Shown: positions 1-9,702 of the stretch, piece after piece | Layout of the letters: every line of letters begins with the position of its first letter | Position numbering within the stretch: position 1 is the stretch's first letter | Assembly: GCA_021775425.1 (NCBI GenBank) | Contig: JAJFHX010000017.1 | Coordinates: 31,837 to 95,836 of the forward strand | DNA length: 64,000 nucleotides | Origin: Hyphomicrobiales bacterium | GTDB lineage: Bacteria > Pseudomonadota > Alphaproteobacteria > Rhizobiales > HXMU1428-3 | Direction of reading: 5' to 3' | Translations under genes and position numbers: made by a program | Notes under the pieces: model-generated | Seen by the model: the letters and a program-made list of their open reading frames with translations, nothing else | Told to the model about the DNA's origin: nothing | Database searches by the model: none

Positions 1-159
1 ACATTCAAGCCGCTTTCGTATAAGGACATCTGGCAGCAGCCCAGCCATGAGGCAGAGCTGGTTTCAGCCAATGGAAATGAAACCCATCTCACCCTCACAC
101 CCGCAAAACACAACACGGACGGCTTTTTCATCAGCGTCTTGCAAAAGACCAGTGAATGA
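1..159 (+). CDS. C-terminal end of RsmB/Sun-family 16S rRNA cytosine-C5 methyltransferase (partial)
   Basis: Frame 1 is open from the window edge to a TGA at 157-159 and encodes about 52 residues ending in DGFFISVLQKTSE. A tail of the form TPxxHxTDGFFxxxLxK is characteristic of the C-terminus of NOL1/NOP2/Sun (RsmB-like) rRNA m5C methyltransferases, which use S-adenosylmethionine to methylate 16S rRNA. The catalytic part lies outside the window, so only the family can be proposed. It lies upstream of the guaA region in the same direction. Confidence 0.7.
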   Translation, partial: TFKPLSYKDIWQQPSHEAELVSANGNETHLTLTPAKHNTDGFFISVLQKTSE

Positions 160-186
160 AACAATCTCTTCAAATAGAGACCACAA

Positions 187-226
187 CTACAGACAGCTAC
201 AGACAGCAACAGACAACAAATGACAG
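187..226. repeat. 10-bp tandem repeat, about 4 copies
   Basis: Units of the form CTACAGACAG follow one another from 187 to 226. Two copies are exact and two are diverged. The array fills most of the short spacer between the rRNA methyltransferase tail and the crotonase gene. The unit is not seen elsewhere in the window. Confidence 0.75.
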
Positions 227-232
227 ACCCGA

Positions 233-1066
233 ATGGCAACAGAGTCACAATCACAAAGCAACCTTGAGCCCATATTGATTAAACAGCGTGTGGGTGAGAA
301 AATCCTTCGCCTCACTCTCAATCGCCCAAAGGCACTAAATTGCCTTTCCCTTGAATTGCTCAATGAGTTATTGGCCGCGTTAGATGAAGCGGCAAGCGAC
401 AAAACTATCCGCGCTATCATCATTAATGGCGCAGGGCCAGGTTTCTGTGCCGGTCATGACCTCAAGGAAATAGATAGCAAACGAGCGGATATAGATGGCG
501 GCAGAGCTTATTTTGAGGCTCTTTTTAATACCTGTACGGAAATGATGCTGAAAATCGCCAGCCTCCCCATACCCGTTATTGCAGAGGTCCATAAAGTCGC
601 CGCCGCTGCCGGTTGTCAGCTGGTCGCCAGTTGCGATCTGGCAGTTGCGGAAAACGAAGCCATCTTTGCCGTCAATGGCATTGACGCCGGGCTGTTTTGC
701 TCAACCCCGCAAGTTGCCCTTTCACGCAATATTCCAAGAAAAGCCGCCATGGAAATGCTGATGCTGGGTGAGCGAATTGATGCAACACGCGCCCTCAATC
801 TGGGGCTGATAAACCGTGCTGTTCCAAAAGAACAACTGGAAGCGACAGTCATGGAACTGGCAACCAAAGCGGCACAAAGATCAAGAGAGGTCATTGCGCT
901 AGGCAAAAAAGCTTTCTATCAGCAAATTGAGATGAATGTGAAAGAAGCCTATAGCCAGATGAACAGCGTGATTGTTGAAAACCTCTTACTGCCGGATGCA
1001 GAGTGCGGCATCAAAGCCTTTATAGAGAAAAAGCAACCGCACTGGCCTTCAGACAGAGACTATTAG
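233..1066 (+). CDS. Enoyl-CoA hydratase/isomerase family protein (ECHDC3-like crotonase)
   Basis: This 277-residue crotonase-fold protein has the two oxyanion-hole segments: GPGFCAGHDLKEI around residues 68-80 and VAAAAGCQL around 122-130. Both position the acyl-CoA thioester. The GHDLKE form resembles the ECHDC3 subgroup. The usual hydratase Glu in the PE-GG region is not evident (the segment reads GIDAGLFCSTPQ), so the exact reaction, whether hydratase, isomerase or other, cannot be assigned. Length is normal for the family. The ATG at 233 has no strong ribosome binding site. A 14-bp tandem repeat begins in its last codons and runs over the stop codon. Confidence 0.85.
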   Translation: MATESQSQSNLEPILIKQRVGEKILRLTLNRPKALNCLSLELLNELLAALDEAASDKTIRAIIINGAGPGFCAGHDLKEIDSKRADIDGGRAYFEALFNTCTEMMLKIASLPIPVIAEVHKVAAAAGCQLVASCDLAVAENEAIFAVNGIDAGLFCSTPQVALSRNIPRKAAMEMLMLGERIDATRALNLGLINRAVPKEQLEATVMELATKAAQRSREVIALGKKAFYQQIEMNVKEAYSQMNSVIVENLLLPDAECGIKAFIEKKQPHWPSDRDY

Positions 1067-1113
1067 ACAGACATTATTAGATAGAGTCTATTAGATAGAT
1101 GACTATTAAACAT
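1058..1113. repeat. 14-bp degenerate tandem repeat overlapping the crotonase stop codon
   Basis: Four diverged units (GACTATTAGACAGA, CATTATTAGATAGA, GTCTATTAGATAGA, then TGACTATTAAACAT) run head to tail. The first unit includes the final Asp and Tyr codons and the TAG stop of the crotonase gene, so the duplication started at the gene end and spread into the spacer. Confidence 0.7.
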
Positions 1114-1142
1114 GTGACCGTTAAATCAGTGGCCCATAGATT

Positions 1143-1586
1143 ATGACAAAACCTGATATGAGCTACCCGGATGAGGAGATTTTAACAATCCTCAAAGAGG
1201 TAAAAACCATCGCCCTGATAGGTGCGAGTGATAAAGATGACCGCCCTTCAAATGAGGTGATGAAGTTCCTGCTCACTCATGGTTATGACGTCATCCCCGT
1301 CAATCCGTTGCTAAAAGACCAGGAAATTGCCGGGCGAAAAGTCGTTGCCAGTCTGAAAGATATCAACAAGCCCGTAGACATGGTCGATATTTTTCGCAAA
1401 AGCGAAGCGGTTGAAGAAATAGTCGATGAAATACTGGCTCTCAATCATTCCCCAAAAGTGATTTGGATGCAGCTCGATGTTATCGATAAGAAATCAGCAA
1501 AAAAAGCGACGAAGGCCGGCATAAAAGTCATTATGGATCGTTGCCCAAAAATAGAGCTTCTCCGTTTAAATGTGGTAAAAAGATAA
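1143..1586 (+). CDS. CoA-binding domain protein (YccU-like)
   Basis: This 147-residue protein consists of one Rossmann-type CoA-binding domain. An N-terminal GASDKDDRPSNEVMKFL segment (about residues 29-45) forms the nucleotide-binding loop, followed by YDVIPVNP. The family matches the isolated CoA-binding domain of succinyl-CoA synthetase alpha and the YccU proteins, whose physiological role is not established. It lies in the same direction as guaA, with a spacer of about 107 bases. The start ATG is the first in frame. Confidence 0.85.
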   Translation: MTKPDMSYPDEEILTILKEVKTIALIGASDKDDRPSNEVMKFLLTHGYDVIPVNPLLKDQEIAGRKVVASLKDINKPVDMVDIFRKSEAVEEIVDEILALNHSPKVIWMQLDVIDKKSAKKATKAGIKVIMDRCPKIELLRLNVVKR

Positions 1587-1693
1587 ATAATAACAAGTGC
1601 ATAGCAAATGAAACAGCTCGAGCTATAATCGAAGTTTGAATGCACCACTGAAAATATATTGAAACTTTTCCAATGATAGCGTAACACCCAGTC

Positions 1694-3262
1694 ATGACAG
1701 AACAAATCCTCATTATCGACTTTGGCTCACAGGTCACCCAGTTGATTGCCAGACGGGTGCGCGAAGCTGGCGTATACTCAGAAATTGTTCCCTTTAACCT
1801 GGCGGAAGCCGCATTTGAAAAAATGAAGCCCAAAGCGGTCATTCTTTCAGGCGGTCCGGCCAGTGTCACGCATCAGGATACCCCAAGAGCCCCCGATGCT
1901 GTATTTAAAGCGGGCATCCCCGTGCTTGGCATCTGCTATGGCCAGCAAACCATGGTCGAGCAGCTGGGCGGTAAGGTTGAAACCCATGATCATCAGGAAT
2001 TTGGCCGCGCCGACATAGCCGTTATAAAAAACTCACCACTATTCGCCGGGTTAATAGACGAAGAAAAACTGAAAGATGGTGAGTTGCAAAACCGCCGTGT
2101 CTGGATGAGCCACGGTGACAGAGTAACAGCCCTGCCAGAAGGGTTTGAAATCATCGGCGTTTCTGAAGGGGCGCCTTTTGCGGCAATCAGCGATGAAGCA
2201 CGTCGGTTCTATGCGGTTCAGTTCCACCCTGAGGTGGTCCACACCGATGGCGGCACAACGATCATTCAGAATTTCATCCACAACATCGCTGGCTGCAAAG
2301 GCGACTGGACAATGGCCGCTTTCAGAGAAAGCGAAATCGCCAAAATCCGCGCACAAGTTGGCAGCAACCGCGTCATCTGCGGTCTTTCAGGCGGGGTCGA
2401 CAGCTCAGTCGCCGCCATTCTCCTGCATGAAGCCATCGGCGAACAGCTCCATTGCATTTTTGTTGACCACGGTTTGTTGCGAATGAATGAAGCCGAGCAG
2501 GTCGTCAAACTGTTTAACGATCATTACAACATCCCGTTGGTTCACGTGGATGCAAAAGTTAAATTCCTCGGCCAGCTGGCAGGAGTTTCAGACCCTGAGC
2601 AAAAAAGAAAAATCATCGGCGGATTGTTCATAGATGTTTTCGAAGAAGAAGCGGGCAAACTTGGCGGGGCAGATTTTCTCGCGCAAGGCACTCTCTATCC
2701 TGATGTGATTGAAAGTGTCTCCTTCACAGGTGGTCCATCTGTGACCATTAAATCCCATCACAATGTTGGCGGCCTGCCAGAGCGCATGAATATGAAACTG
2801 GTCGAACCCTTACGTGAACTTTTTAAAGATGAAGTCAGAGCCCTTGGCCGTGAACTGGGCTTGCCGGAAGAATTCATCCGCCGTCACCCCTTCCCGGGCC
2901 CCGGCCTCGCCATCCGCATCCCCGGCGACATCACCGAAGAAAAACTCGAAATTCTGCGAAAAGCTGACCACGTCTATCTGGATGAGATTAAAAACGCCGG
3001 GCTATATGATGAAATCTGGCAGGCGTTTGCCGTCCTGCTTCCGGTTCGCTCCGTCGGTGTGATGGGAGACGCAAGAACCTATGATTATGTCTTAGGCCTC
3101 CGAGCCGTCACCTCAACCGATGGCATGACAGCCGATTACTATCCCTTCGACCACGACTTTTTAGGCCGCGTCTCAACCCGCATCATCAATGAAGTCAGAG
3201 GCGTGAACAGAGTGGTCTATGACATCACCTCAAAACCCCCAGGCACAATTGAGTGGGAATAA
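1694..3262 (+). CDS. guaA: GMP synthase (glutamine-hydrolysing)
   Basis: GuaA converts XMP, ATP and glutamine to GMP, the last step of guanylate synthesis in the cytoplasm. The 522 residues show the class I glutamine amidotransferase domain first, with nucleophile Cys81 in GICYGQQ and the FHPEV motif carrying its His/Glu partners. The ATP-pyrophosphatase P-loop SGGVDSS follows at about residue 230, and the C-terminal dimerisation domain ends in the typical PPGTIEWE. Length and motif order are complete. The ATG at 1694 is at the expected N-terminus (ILIIDFGSQ follows). Confidence 0.98.
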   Translation: MTEQILIIDFGSQVTQLIARRVREAGVYSEIVPFNLAEAAFEKMKPKAVILSGGPASVTHQDTPRAPDAVFKAGIPVLGICYGQQTMVEQLGGKVETHDHQEFGRADIAVIKNSPLFAGLIDEEKLKDGELQNRRVWMSHGDRVTALPEGFEIIGVSEGAPFAAISDEARRFYAVQFHPEVVHTDGGTTIIQNFIHNIAGCKGDWTMAAFRESEIAKIRAQVGSNRVICGLSGGVDSSVAAILLHEAIGEQLHCIFVDHGLLRMNEAEQVVKLFNDHYNIPLVHVDAKVKFLGQLAGVSDPEQKRKIIGGLFIDVFEEEAGKLGGADFLAQGTLYPDVIESVSFTGGPSVTIKSHHNVGGLPERMNMKLVEPLRELFKDEVRALGRELGLPEEFIRRHPFPGPGLAIRIPGDITEEKLEILRKADHVYLDEIKNAGLYDEIWQAFAVLLPVRSVGVMGDARTYDYVLGLRAVTSTDGMTADYYPFDHDFLGRVSTRIINEVRGVNRVVYDITSKPPGTIEWE

Positions 3263-3271
3263 ATTTTAAAT

Positions 3272-3557
3272 ATGGAAATAATATCCTATCATAAATTGAC
3301 CGCTCTTGAAGGTGGTACTCAAGTTCAAAAAGGTATGAACTTTGGTATCAAACCAAATTATTCAATTTTACTTATGTCTGTACAACCAAACGCACCATAC
3401 AATGATAAAATGTTAATGCACTCAATGTGATGCTACAGACAACCTTCATTTTGATCATATCCTTCCATTTTCTAAAGGTGGGTCATCAAAAGTAGTTGAA
3501 AACATACAGCTACTTTGTGCGAGGCATAATTTATTAAAGAGCGACAAATTTCTATAA
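3272..3557 (+). pseudogene. Frameshifted HNH endonuclease remnant
   Basis: Two short reading frames join into one broken HNH endonuclease. The first (3272-3430, 52 residues, containing YSILLMSVQPNAPYND) stops at TGA. The second, in the +1 frame from about 3432 to TAA at 3557, reads HFDHILPFSKGGSS then NIQLLCARHN. This is the core of the HNH zinc-finger-like nuclease fold (DH, then N, then H). The middle of the family sequence between the two parts is missing, so both a frameshift and an internal deletion are likely. It sits between guaA and an O-methyltransferase and is more AT-rich than both, which suggests acquired DNA. Confidence 0.75.
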
Positions 3558-3579
3558 CTTTATTTCAAAGGTATACAAC

Positions 3580-4251
3580 ATGTCAGAGAAAACATGGTTC
3601 GCTGTCGATGATTATTTCAACGAAAAGCTATTGGAAAAAGACACCATCCTCGATGACGTCCTGAACGCAGCCAAAATTGCTGAACTGCCACCCATTGCTG
3701 TTTCTAAATCATTCGGAAAATATCTCGCCATGATGGTGCAGATCTCTGGCAGCAAACGGATTCTTGAAATCGGCACCCTTGGCGGTTATAGCGCGATTAT
3801 GATGGCCAGGGCCTTGCCGGATGATGGCCAGCTCATCACCCTCGAACATGAGCCAGCCTGCGCTAATGTCGCAAAAGAGAATTTTGCTAAAGCTGGTCTT
3901 CTGAACAAAATTGACCTTCGCCTTGGCGAAGCAAATGACACGCTTGATAAAATGATCGAAGCGGGCGAAGCACCATTTGACTTTGTGTTCATTGACGCAG
4001 ACAAACAAAACAATTCAAACTATTTCAACCGCGCAATGAAAATGGCAAATATTGGCACCATCATCATCACAGATAATGTTGTAAGAGATGGCGAAGTAAT
4101 AGATGCCGATACGGAAGATGAAATGGTCATCGGCGTCCGCAACTTCACAGATCTGATTGCAAAAGACAGCCGCGTCACTTCAACCGCCCTGCAAACCGTC
4201 GGGGATAAAGGTTATGATGGGTATATGCTGACCCTGGTCAACAGCCTTTAA
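3580..4251 (+). CDS. SAM-dependent O-methyltransferase (caffeoyl-CoA/catechol OMT type)
   Basis: This 223-residue protein of the methyltransferase_3 family has the SAM-binding glycine loop EIGTLGGYSAIMMA (about residues 66-79), the acidic LEHEP ribose contact and the metal-binding DFVFIDADKQNN segment. These enzymes transfer a methyl group from SAM to phenolic hydroxyls in a divalent-metal-dependent way. The bacterial substrate is unknown. The ATG at 3580 follows the HNH remnant. A short 15-bp tandem repeat lies just after the stop codon. Confidence 0.88.
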   Translation: MSEKTWFAVDDYFNEKLLEKDTILDDVLNAAKIAELPPIAVSKSFGKYLAMMVQISGSKRILEIGTLGGYSAIMMARALPDDGQLITLEHEPACANVAKENFAKAGLLNKIDLRLGEANDTLDKMIEAGEAPFDFVFIDADKQNNSNYFNRAMKMANIGTIIITDNVVRDGEVIDADTEDEMVIGVRNFTDLIAKDSRVTSTALQTVGDKGYDGYMLTLVNSL

Positions 4252-4297
4252 ACCAATCAGTGTTTGAAAATTGCCAGCTAGATTAGGTAGCGCGTTT

Positions 4298-4342
4298 GTA
4301 AGTAGTGCCTGTGTAAGTAGTGCCTGTGTAAGTAGCGCCTGT
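4298..4342. repeat. 15-bp tandem repeat, 3 copies
   Basis: GTAAGTAGTGCCTGT is present three times head to tail (third copy GTAAGTAGCGCCTGT). A diverged partial copy (GGTAGCGCGTTT) precedes it. It lies in the spacer between the convergent O-methyltransferase and BamE-like genes. Confidence 0.85.
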
Positions 4343-4410
4343 GAGTAAGCATCGGTGCGACTGCTAATTCAATGCTCGGGTTGCAACCGTAAAATAAATG
4401 ACAATGAAGC

Positions 4411-5019
4411 CTATTCAAAGATATTGGTTTTCGCACCAAGGCCGCGGAACAATTGAGTAAGCAGCGAAGCTTCCTGACCGTGAGATGGAGTTTCCCTTGA
4501 GATAAAGTCAATCACTTTACCATCCTGCAATCCATAATGCGCGACCCTCTGCACAGTATCAATTTGCGGGGCAAAATAAACCGCAACCACCCGGCGTTCA
4601 ATTTCTTTTGCTGGCAGGAATGATTTAGTTTCCATTTTTGAAGAAATGTAATAATAAACATCGCCGGTATAGGTCGCCGTGGTATCAGGAGTACCAAGCA
4701 GGAAATTAACCTGCTGTTTCGACATCCCGACCTGCACCTGAGCCAGGTCAGCTTCTGTGAGCAAATGACCATGCTGCGAAATTTGCGATGAGCAACCACC
4801 GGCAACCCCTAAAAACAATGCCATAACAAAAAATGACATCAGTTTAAAAAAGGCGGAACGGAATTGAGATATCTGAGCGAAAAAGATAGATGAAATGGTC
4901 AACGGTGAACGATATATGAAACTAGCAAATTGTAAAATATGGCGAATTTTACAAAACCGCTGCATCAGGGGCAGCAAGCCAAATTTTCCGGTCTTTGCAG
5001 TCATATAGATTTTCACCAA
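4411..5019 (-). CDS. BamE/SmpA/OmlA-family outer-membrane lipoprotein
   Basis: The mature part begins at the lipobox GVAGGCSS, then carries the BamE-type segment LTEADLAQVQVGMSKQQVNFLLGTPD and a YYYIS strand. The tail EASLLTQLFRGLGAKTNIF is typical of alphaproteobacterial BamE proteins. The family is a lipoprotein partner of the BAM complex that inserts outer-membrane proteins. The coordinates give the longest ORF, which opens with TTG at 5019. The lipobox argues for a downstream start; ATG at 4839 leaves a 16-residue signal peptide but lacks a clear ribosome binding site. ATGs at 4965 and 5004 are also possible. It is divergent from the cytochrome bc1 chaperone gene, as in many alphaproteobacteria. 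Confidence 0.85.
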   Translation of the reverse strand: MVKIYMTAKTGKFGLLPLMQRFCKIRHILQFASFIYRSPLTISSIFFAQISQFRSAFFKLMSFFVMALFLGVAGGCSSQISQHGHLLTEADLAQVQVGMSKQQVNFLLGTPDTTATYTGDVYYYISSKMETKSFLPAKEIERRVVAVYFAPQIDTVQRVAHYGLQDGKVIDFISRETPSHGQEASLLTQLFRGLGAKTNIFE

Positions 5020-5131
5020 GGGTTATTGAATTAAAACCACCTCTATAGCTGTTACCTTGAGTTGGCCTTAAATGCAAGTTAGCTATGCAACTATAAACCT
5101 ATAATCCATAGCCAGAAATTAAGAGTATCCT

Positions 5132-5659
5132 ATGTTCAAATGGCTGAAAAATCAGGCAGAGAAAAGGCAGAATGCCAAAAATCTCTATATGCTTGCCACC
5201 AGCCATGCCGGGAATACGGAGTTTTACAGCTCATACCAGGTATCAGATTCAATTGAAGGCCGCTATGAAATGCTCTGCATTCACATCTTCTTGCTGCTAG
5301 AGCGACTGCGTCACGAAGATAAGGAAAAACAGCTCAGTGAACTTATTACCGAACTCCTGGTGAAAGACCTGGAGTTGAATTATTTTGAAAGTGAAATTAA
5401 AAATCTGGATCGCGCCGATAAAATCAACCAGCGCATCGGTGGATTTTATAACAGATCCGCAGATTATCAATCGGCCCTGCGCCAGAGTAGAAGAGACTTG
5501 CTCGAGCAGTCAGTGACAAAACATGTCTTTAACGATCTGAACAATTACGACGAACGGGCCAAATATCTTGCCAACTACATCTTCGCCGCTCATAATTATC
5601 TTAATTCCATACCATTCAGAGACATTGAATCAGCAAAATTTTTATTTGTAGAGCCTTAA
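5132..5659 (+). CDS. Ubiquinol-cytochrome c chaperone family protein
   Basis: This 175-residue all-helical protein is of the ubiquinol-cytochrome c chaperone (CBP3-related) family, which helps cytochrome b/bc1 complex assembly in mitochondria and alphaproteobacteria. Family features are the N-terminal LYMLATSHAGNTEFYSSYQVSDSIEGRYEML, the LLLERLR segment, and the IGGFYNRSADYQSAL region. The protein is divergent from the BamE-like gene and directly upstream of the DUF177 gene, the standard alphaproteobacterial order. Confidence 0.85.
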   Translation: MFKWLKNQAEKRQNAKNLYMLATSHAGNTEFYSSYQVSDSIEGRYEMLCIHIFLLLERLRHEDKEKQLSELITELLVKDLELNYFESEIKNLDRADKINQRIGGFYNRSADYQSALRQSRRDLLEQSVTKHVFNDLNNYDERAKYLANYIFAAHNYLNSIPFRDIESAKFLFVEP

Positions 5660-5725
5660 ATTCTGCTCACATTTCTAAAACGAGGCTGTTATAAATTGAA
5701 GAATAAAGAACTATCAGAGGCAGCT

Positions 5726-6265
5726 ATGAACCCACCATCAGAATTTACCCAGCCAATAGATCTGGTCATCCCTATTTCAGAAATAGGCGAGGGCGGTATA
5801 AAGAGAACTCTGGTTTTAACACAGGATCAGAAATCAGTCCTGCTCAAAGAACTAGATTTGTTTGCGTTTGAAAGTTTCCAGTGTGAATGGCAGTTAAAAT
5901 CTTTACCAAGAAAAAGATTTCACCTCAAAGGATTGATCACCGCTGACCTGTCCCAGAAAAGTGTTCTCAGTCTGGAACCGGTCGTAACAAATCTGAATGA
6001 GACTTTCGAGACCGAGTTCTGGCCTGTTGAGCAGAACAACCCCGATATATCACCCGAGCTTGATCTTGAATATGCTGATGAAATTATTGAATTTTATGAA
6101 GGTAAAAGCTTTGATATCGGCCAGGTTATTTATGAGCATTTTGTCGTCTCACTAGAGCAGTTCCCAAAATCAGAAGATGAATCTTTTGAGTGGGAAGGCG
6201 AACAGTCTGATGATGATGCCCCGCCAAACCCATTTGCTGTGTTAAAAAAGCTAAAAGACCAGTAG
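5726..6265 (+). CDS. DUF177/YceD family protein
   Basis: This protein of about 179 residues belongs to the YceD/DUF177 family, which is coded just before plsX/rpmF in many bacteria and is linked to rRNA and ribosome biology. The central RFHLKGLITADLSQKSVLSLEPV matches the family pattern, although the usual CxR(C) cysteines are not seen. The tail is acidic (EWEGEQSDDDAPPNPFAVL). The track starts at TTG 5696, but ATG 5726 has an AGAGG Shine-Dalgarno five bases upstream and is preferred. Confidence 0.8.
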   Translation: MNPPSEFTQPIDLVIPISEIGEGGIKRTLVLTQDQKSVLLKELDLFAFESFQCEWQLKSLPRKRFHLKGLITADLSQKSVLSLEPVVTNLNETFETEFWPVEQNNPDISPELDLEYADEIIEFYEGKSFDIGQVIYEHFVVSLEQFPKSEDESFEWEGEQSDDDAPPNPFAVLKKLKDQ

Positions 6266-6556
6266 CCGACTAAAGAAACAATATAACAATTTGCCGGAAT
6301 AAAGGGGCTTGCCAGCAGAGCAGGAAGCTTTATGTTGTCGTGTTCATAAAAATAACCAGTAACCACGCGAATAAAAAACACATAAGTGGAAACCGGCAGC
6401 TTTAAAACGTTATAAAATTCAAAAAATTCTGGTTTACTATAGGCCAGAGCAGAAATAAAAAACAATAACTGAAAAGCGATATGAGAGTTTGATTGGGGGC
6501 TTCAAATTGATTGTTTGAACTTGCAGCCAGTCTGACAATCAAGGGTGATAGAGAAG

Positions 6557-7603
6557 ATGACTACGCCATTAACAATATCCCTGGATGCAATGGGGGGTGA
6601 TGCCGGGCCAGAAATGGTGATTGCCGGAGCCGACCGCTCTTTAACGCACCATCCCGATATTGCTTATCTGCTATTTGGTGATGAAGCAAAAATTACCCCC
6701 ATCCTGAAGCGATTTAAAAATCTGCAGAAATGCGCAACCATCATCCACACAGATGTCTCTGTAGATATGGGCGAAAAACCAAGTCAGGCACTGCGCCGCG
6801 GCAAACGAAATTCAAGCATGTGGATGGCGATTGAAGCCGTTAAAAAAGGTGAGGCAGATGTCTGTATCTCGGCAGGTAATACCGGCGCTCTGATGGCAAT
6901 GGCAAAAATCTGCCTGCGCACCGTCGCAGATGTTGACCGCCCGGCCATAGCCGCACTCTGGCCAACCGTGCGCCGGGAAAGCATCGTGCTGGATGTCGGC
7001 GCCAATGTCGGGGCTGACGCACATCAACTGGTTGATTATGCGGTGATGGGGTCAGCCATGGCAACTGCCCTCTTTTCGAAAGAGCGCCCGTTAATTGGCT
7101 TGTTAAATGTTGGTGTCGAAGAAATCAAAGGCCTGGATGAAATTAAAAAAGCCGCCAGCATCATGCGGGAAAAAGACCTCCCCTTTGATTATCATGGCTT
7201 TGTTGAAGGTGATGATCTGGGCCGCGGTGTGGTTGATGTGATAGTCACGGAAGGGTTCTCAGGCAACATTGCACTGAAAACGGCCGAAGGAACAGCAAAA
7301 CAAATCGGCACCTATATAAAAGACGCCATGACAAGAACCATGATAACCAAACTCGGCGCACTGATCGCCTCAAACGGATTTGCCGCATTAAAGCGCAAAA
7401 TGGACCCAAGGGGCATGAATGGCGGTGTTTTCTTAGGCTTAAACGGCCTGGTGATTAAAAGTCACGGGGGAACAGACGCAAAAGGCTTTGCCAGCGCCAT
7501 CGATCTTGGATATGACATGGCATCAAATAAACTGGTAGAACGCCTCTCAAGAGATATTGAAAGCTTCCACCAGGCAGAGTCAATTGAAGAAAATGAAACA
7601 TAA
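6557..7603 (+). CDS. plsX: Phosphate acyltransferase PlsX
   Basis: PlsX makes acyl-phosphate from acyl-ACP for phosphatidic acid synthesis on the inner face of the membrane. The N-terminal SLDAMGGDAGPE motif, the GNTGALMA segment and the VVTEGFSGNIALKTAEG block are diagnostic. The protein is about 348 residues from ATG 6557. The track's GTG at 6545 would add four residues; the AAGGG at 6541 fits the ATG better. fabH starts 13 bases after the stop, so the two are probably co-transcribed. Confidence 0.97.
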   Translation: MTTPLTISLDAMGGDAGPEMVIAGADRSLTHHPDIAYLLFGDEAKITPILKRFKNLQKCATIIHTDVSVDMGEKPSQALRRGKRNSSMWMAIEAVKKGEADVCISAGNTGALMAMAKICLRTVADVDRPAIAALWPTVRRESIVLDVGANVGADAHQLVDYAVMGSAMATALFSKERPLIGLLNVGVEEIKGLDEIKKAASIMREKDLPFDYHGFVEGDDLGRGVVDVIVTEGFSGNIALKTAEGTAKQIGTYIKDAMTRTMITKLGALIASNGFAALKRKMDPRGMNGGVFLGLNGLVIKSHGGTDAKGFASAIDLGYDMASNKLVERLSRDIESFHQAESIEENET

Positions 7604-7615
7604 AGGTCAGGTATT

Positions 7616-8593
7616 TTGTCAGAGTTTCGAGCCATCGTAAAATCGGTAGGCGGCTACCTTCCAGAAAAAAAACTAACAAACACAGATCTGTCTCATATGG
7701 TAGATACATCAGATGAATGGATCACTGAGCGAACCGGCATCAAAGCCCGTCACATCGCAGCTGAAGGTGAGTTTACTTCAGACCTTGCGTTAAACGCGGC
7801 AAAAGAAGCCCTTGAGCGTGCCGAAATGTCAGCCCAGGAAATTGACCTGATCATCCTGGCAACCTCAACACCAGACCAGACCTTTCCGGCAACCGCCGTC
7901 ACCATTCAGGCAGCGCTGGGTATCAACCACGGTGCCGCCTTTGATGTGCAGGCCGTCTGTTCAGGCTTTGTTTTTGCTTTAACCACTGCCGATCAGTACA
8001 TAAAAACCGGTCAGGCAAAAAATGTGCTGGTGATCGGCGCTGAAACATTCTCCCGCATCCTTGATTGGGAAGACAGAGGCACCTGCGTTCTGTTTGGTGA
8101 CGGGGCGGGCGCTGTCGTTGTCGCCTCAGAACCGGCAACCGAAGCAAACAAAGGGCACGGCATCATCACATCCTGCCTGCGCTCAGATGGCCGCCATAGA
8201 GAAAAGCTTTATGTAGATGGCGGGCCCTCAAGCACCAGAACCACAGGCGTAGTGCGCATGAACGGACCGGAAGTTTTCCGCCATGCCGTCACGAACATCT
8301 CTGGCGTCATAAAGGAAACGCTGGAAAAAGCCAATTTAACAATTGATGATGTGGACTGGTTTGTCCCCCATCAGGCGAACAAGCGTATATTATTAGGAAC
8401 AGCAAAAAAAATCGGTCTGCCAATTGAAAAAGTGATCATGACAGTAGCTGAACATGGCAACACTTCGGCTGCTTCAATTCCTCTAGCTCTTAATCATGGC
8501 TTTGTTGAAGGCAAAGTAAAATCAGGTGATCTGGTATTACTCGAAGCAATGGGAGGTGGCTTCACATGGGGGGCCGTGTTGTTGCGATGGTAA
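7616..8593 (+). CDS. fabH: 3-oxoacyl-ACP synthase III (KAS III)
   Basis: FabH condenses acetyl-CoA with malonyl-ACP to start fatty acid synthesis. The triad is visible: Cys115 in VQAVCSGF, His in VPHQANKRI and Asn in [11 protein letters not shown]. The N-terminal [12 protein letters not shown] is also diagnostic. The 325 residues are full length. Translation starts at TTG, with AGGT about 8 bases upstream and no in-frame ATG before the conserved core. It is coupled to plsX. Confidence 0.97.
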   Translation: MSEFRAIVKSVGGYLPEKKLTNTDLSHMVDTSDEWITERTGIKARHIAAEGEFTSDLALNAAKEALERAEMSAQEIDLIILATSTPDQTFPATAVTIQAALGINHGAAFDVQAVCSGFVFALTTADQYIKTGQAKNVLVIGAETFSRILDWEDRGTCVLFGDGAGAVVVASEPATEANKGHGIITSCLRSDGRHREKLYVDGGPSSTRTTGVVRMNGPEVFRHAVTNISGVIKETLEKANLTIDDVDWFVPHQANKRILLGTAKKIGLPIEKVIMTVAEHGNTSAASIPLALNHGFVEGKVKSGDLVLLEAMGGGFTWGAVLLRW

Positions 8594-8814
8594 AAAACAG
8601 CATCAATATGGATGAAAAGCGATATATACAATCTATAGCTGCAAAAACAGTGATTTGCCCCCTGATTTAAACATTTGTTCATATTGCCGGATAAAAATAG
8701 CCTATATTTGAGCTAAATCCCGAAATTTACAACAAAAATTACGATTGCCCATTGACCAATTCATCTCCCATAGATTAGCATTTCGCATAATCTAAATAAT
8801 TAGGGGAGGAGATT

Positions 8815-9147
8815 ATGAGCGAGAAAACATTAACTCGTGCAGATCTCGCAGAAGCGGTTGTTAAGCGCATCGGACTGCCACGCAATGAATCTGCTGATCT
8901 GGTTGAGCTGGTTCTTGCCGAAATCAGTAATAGTCTCCAGGCCGGTGAACAGGTGAAGCTGTCTTCGTTTGGCTCCTTCGGAGTCCGTGAAAAAAAACAG
9001 CGGATCGGTCGCAACCCGAAAACCGGTGAAGAAGTGCCAATCACGCCGCGCCGTGTTTTGGTTTTCCGCCCCAGTGCTATCATGAAAAACCGGATAGATT
9101 CAACCATGAAGGCCCGCAAAAAAAGAACCGCCAAGAAGAAAAAGTAA
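8815..9147 (+). CDS. ihfA: Integration host factor subunit alpha
   Basis: This 110-residue DNA-bending protein of the HU/IHF family has [21 protein letters not shown] at the N-terminus, the [24 protein letters not shown] arm region and [12 protein letters not shown]. The C-terminal extension is rich in Lys/Arg. A perfect GGGGAGGAG ribosome binding site precedes the ATG. IhfA with IhfB bends DNA in recombination, replication and at sigma-54 promoters. The MerR gene follows, the usual alphaproteobacterial arrangement. Confidence 0.96.
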   Translation: MSEKTLTRADLAEAVVKRIGLPRNESADLVELVLAEISNSLQAGEQVKLSSFGSFGVREKKQRIGRNPKTGEEVPITPRRVLVFRPSAIMKNRIDSTMKARKKRTAKKKK

Positions 9148-9273
9148 CCGTCTCTTATAAAAATTTGAGAGAACGCCTTTCGCAGCCTGTCAGAATGTCC
9201 TATATGGATGATGCGCTTCATCTGTAAAAAATAATAATAACACGATTATCGCAGCAATATATTGAGGACCGTA

Positions 9274-9687
9274 ATGAAAAAGTCTTCTGATGCCCTTCGC
9301 ACAATCAGTGAAGTAGCAAGCCTACTTGACACGCCCAAACATGTGTTAAGATTTTGGGAAAGCAAATTCACACAAATCCGGCCTATGAAACGCGGTGGGG
9401 GCCGTCGTTACTACCGCCCGGCAGATATTGAATTGCTACAAGGCATTCGCCACCTCCTTTACGATGAAGGCTTCACCATCAGAGGCGTGCAGCAGATCTT
9501 TAAGCGTGAAGGCGTGGATTATGTCAAACAATACGCCAGCCTTTCCATTCGTGATGAAAGCGTTGAAGAAGAGACATCTGAGAGCTCCAGCCAGCGTAAA
9601 TTTGAAAATGTACACCCAAAGCACAAAATCCTGCTCTCTATCCTTGATGAAGTGAAAGCCTGCCGCAAAATTCTTGATGACGCATGA
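9274..9687 (+). CDS. MerR family transcriptional regulator
   Basis: This protein of 137 residues has a MerR winged-helix domain: [41 protein letters not shown] and [15 protein letters not shown]. It is the alphaproteobacterial MerR protein regularly found just after ihfA, whose targets are not established. There is no cysteine-rich metal-binding tail, so metal sensing is unlikely. ATG 9274 with GAGGA five bases upstream is preferred to the track's TTG at 9262. A two-copy 19-bp repeat follows the stop. Confidence 0.88.
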   Translation: MKKSSDALRTISEVASLLDTPKHVLRFWESKFTQIRPMKRGGGRRYYRPADIELLQGIRHLLYDEGFTIRGVQQIFKREGVDYVKQYASLSIRDESVEEETSESSSQRKFENVHPKHKILLSILDEVKACRKILDDA

Positions 9688-9702
9688 TCTGACCTGCTAA
9701 CG

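Noticed and set aside
4278-4511. 77-aa minus-strand ORF with YLHRHYLHRHYLQ repeat
   Set aside because: The peptide repeat is only the translation of the 15-bp DNA tandem repeat, and the rest overlaps the BamE-like gene in another frame.
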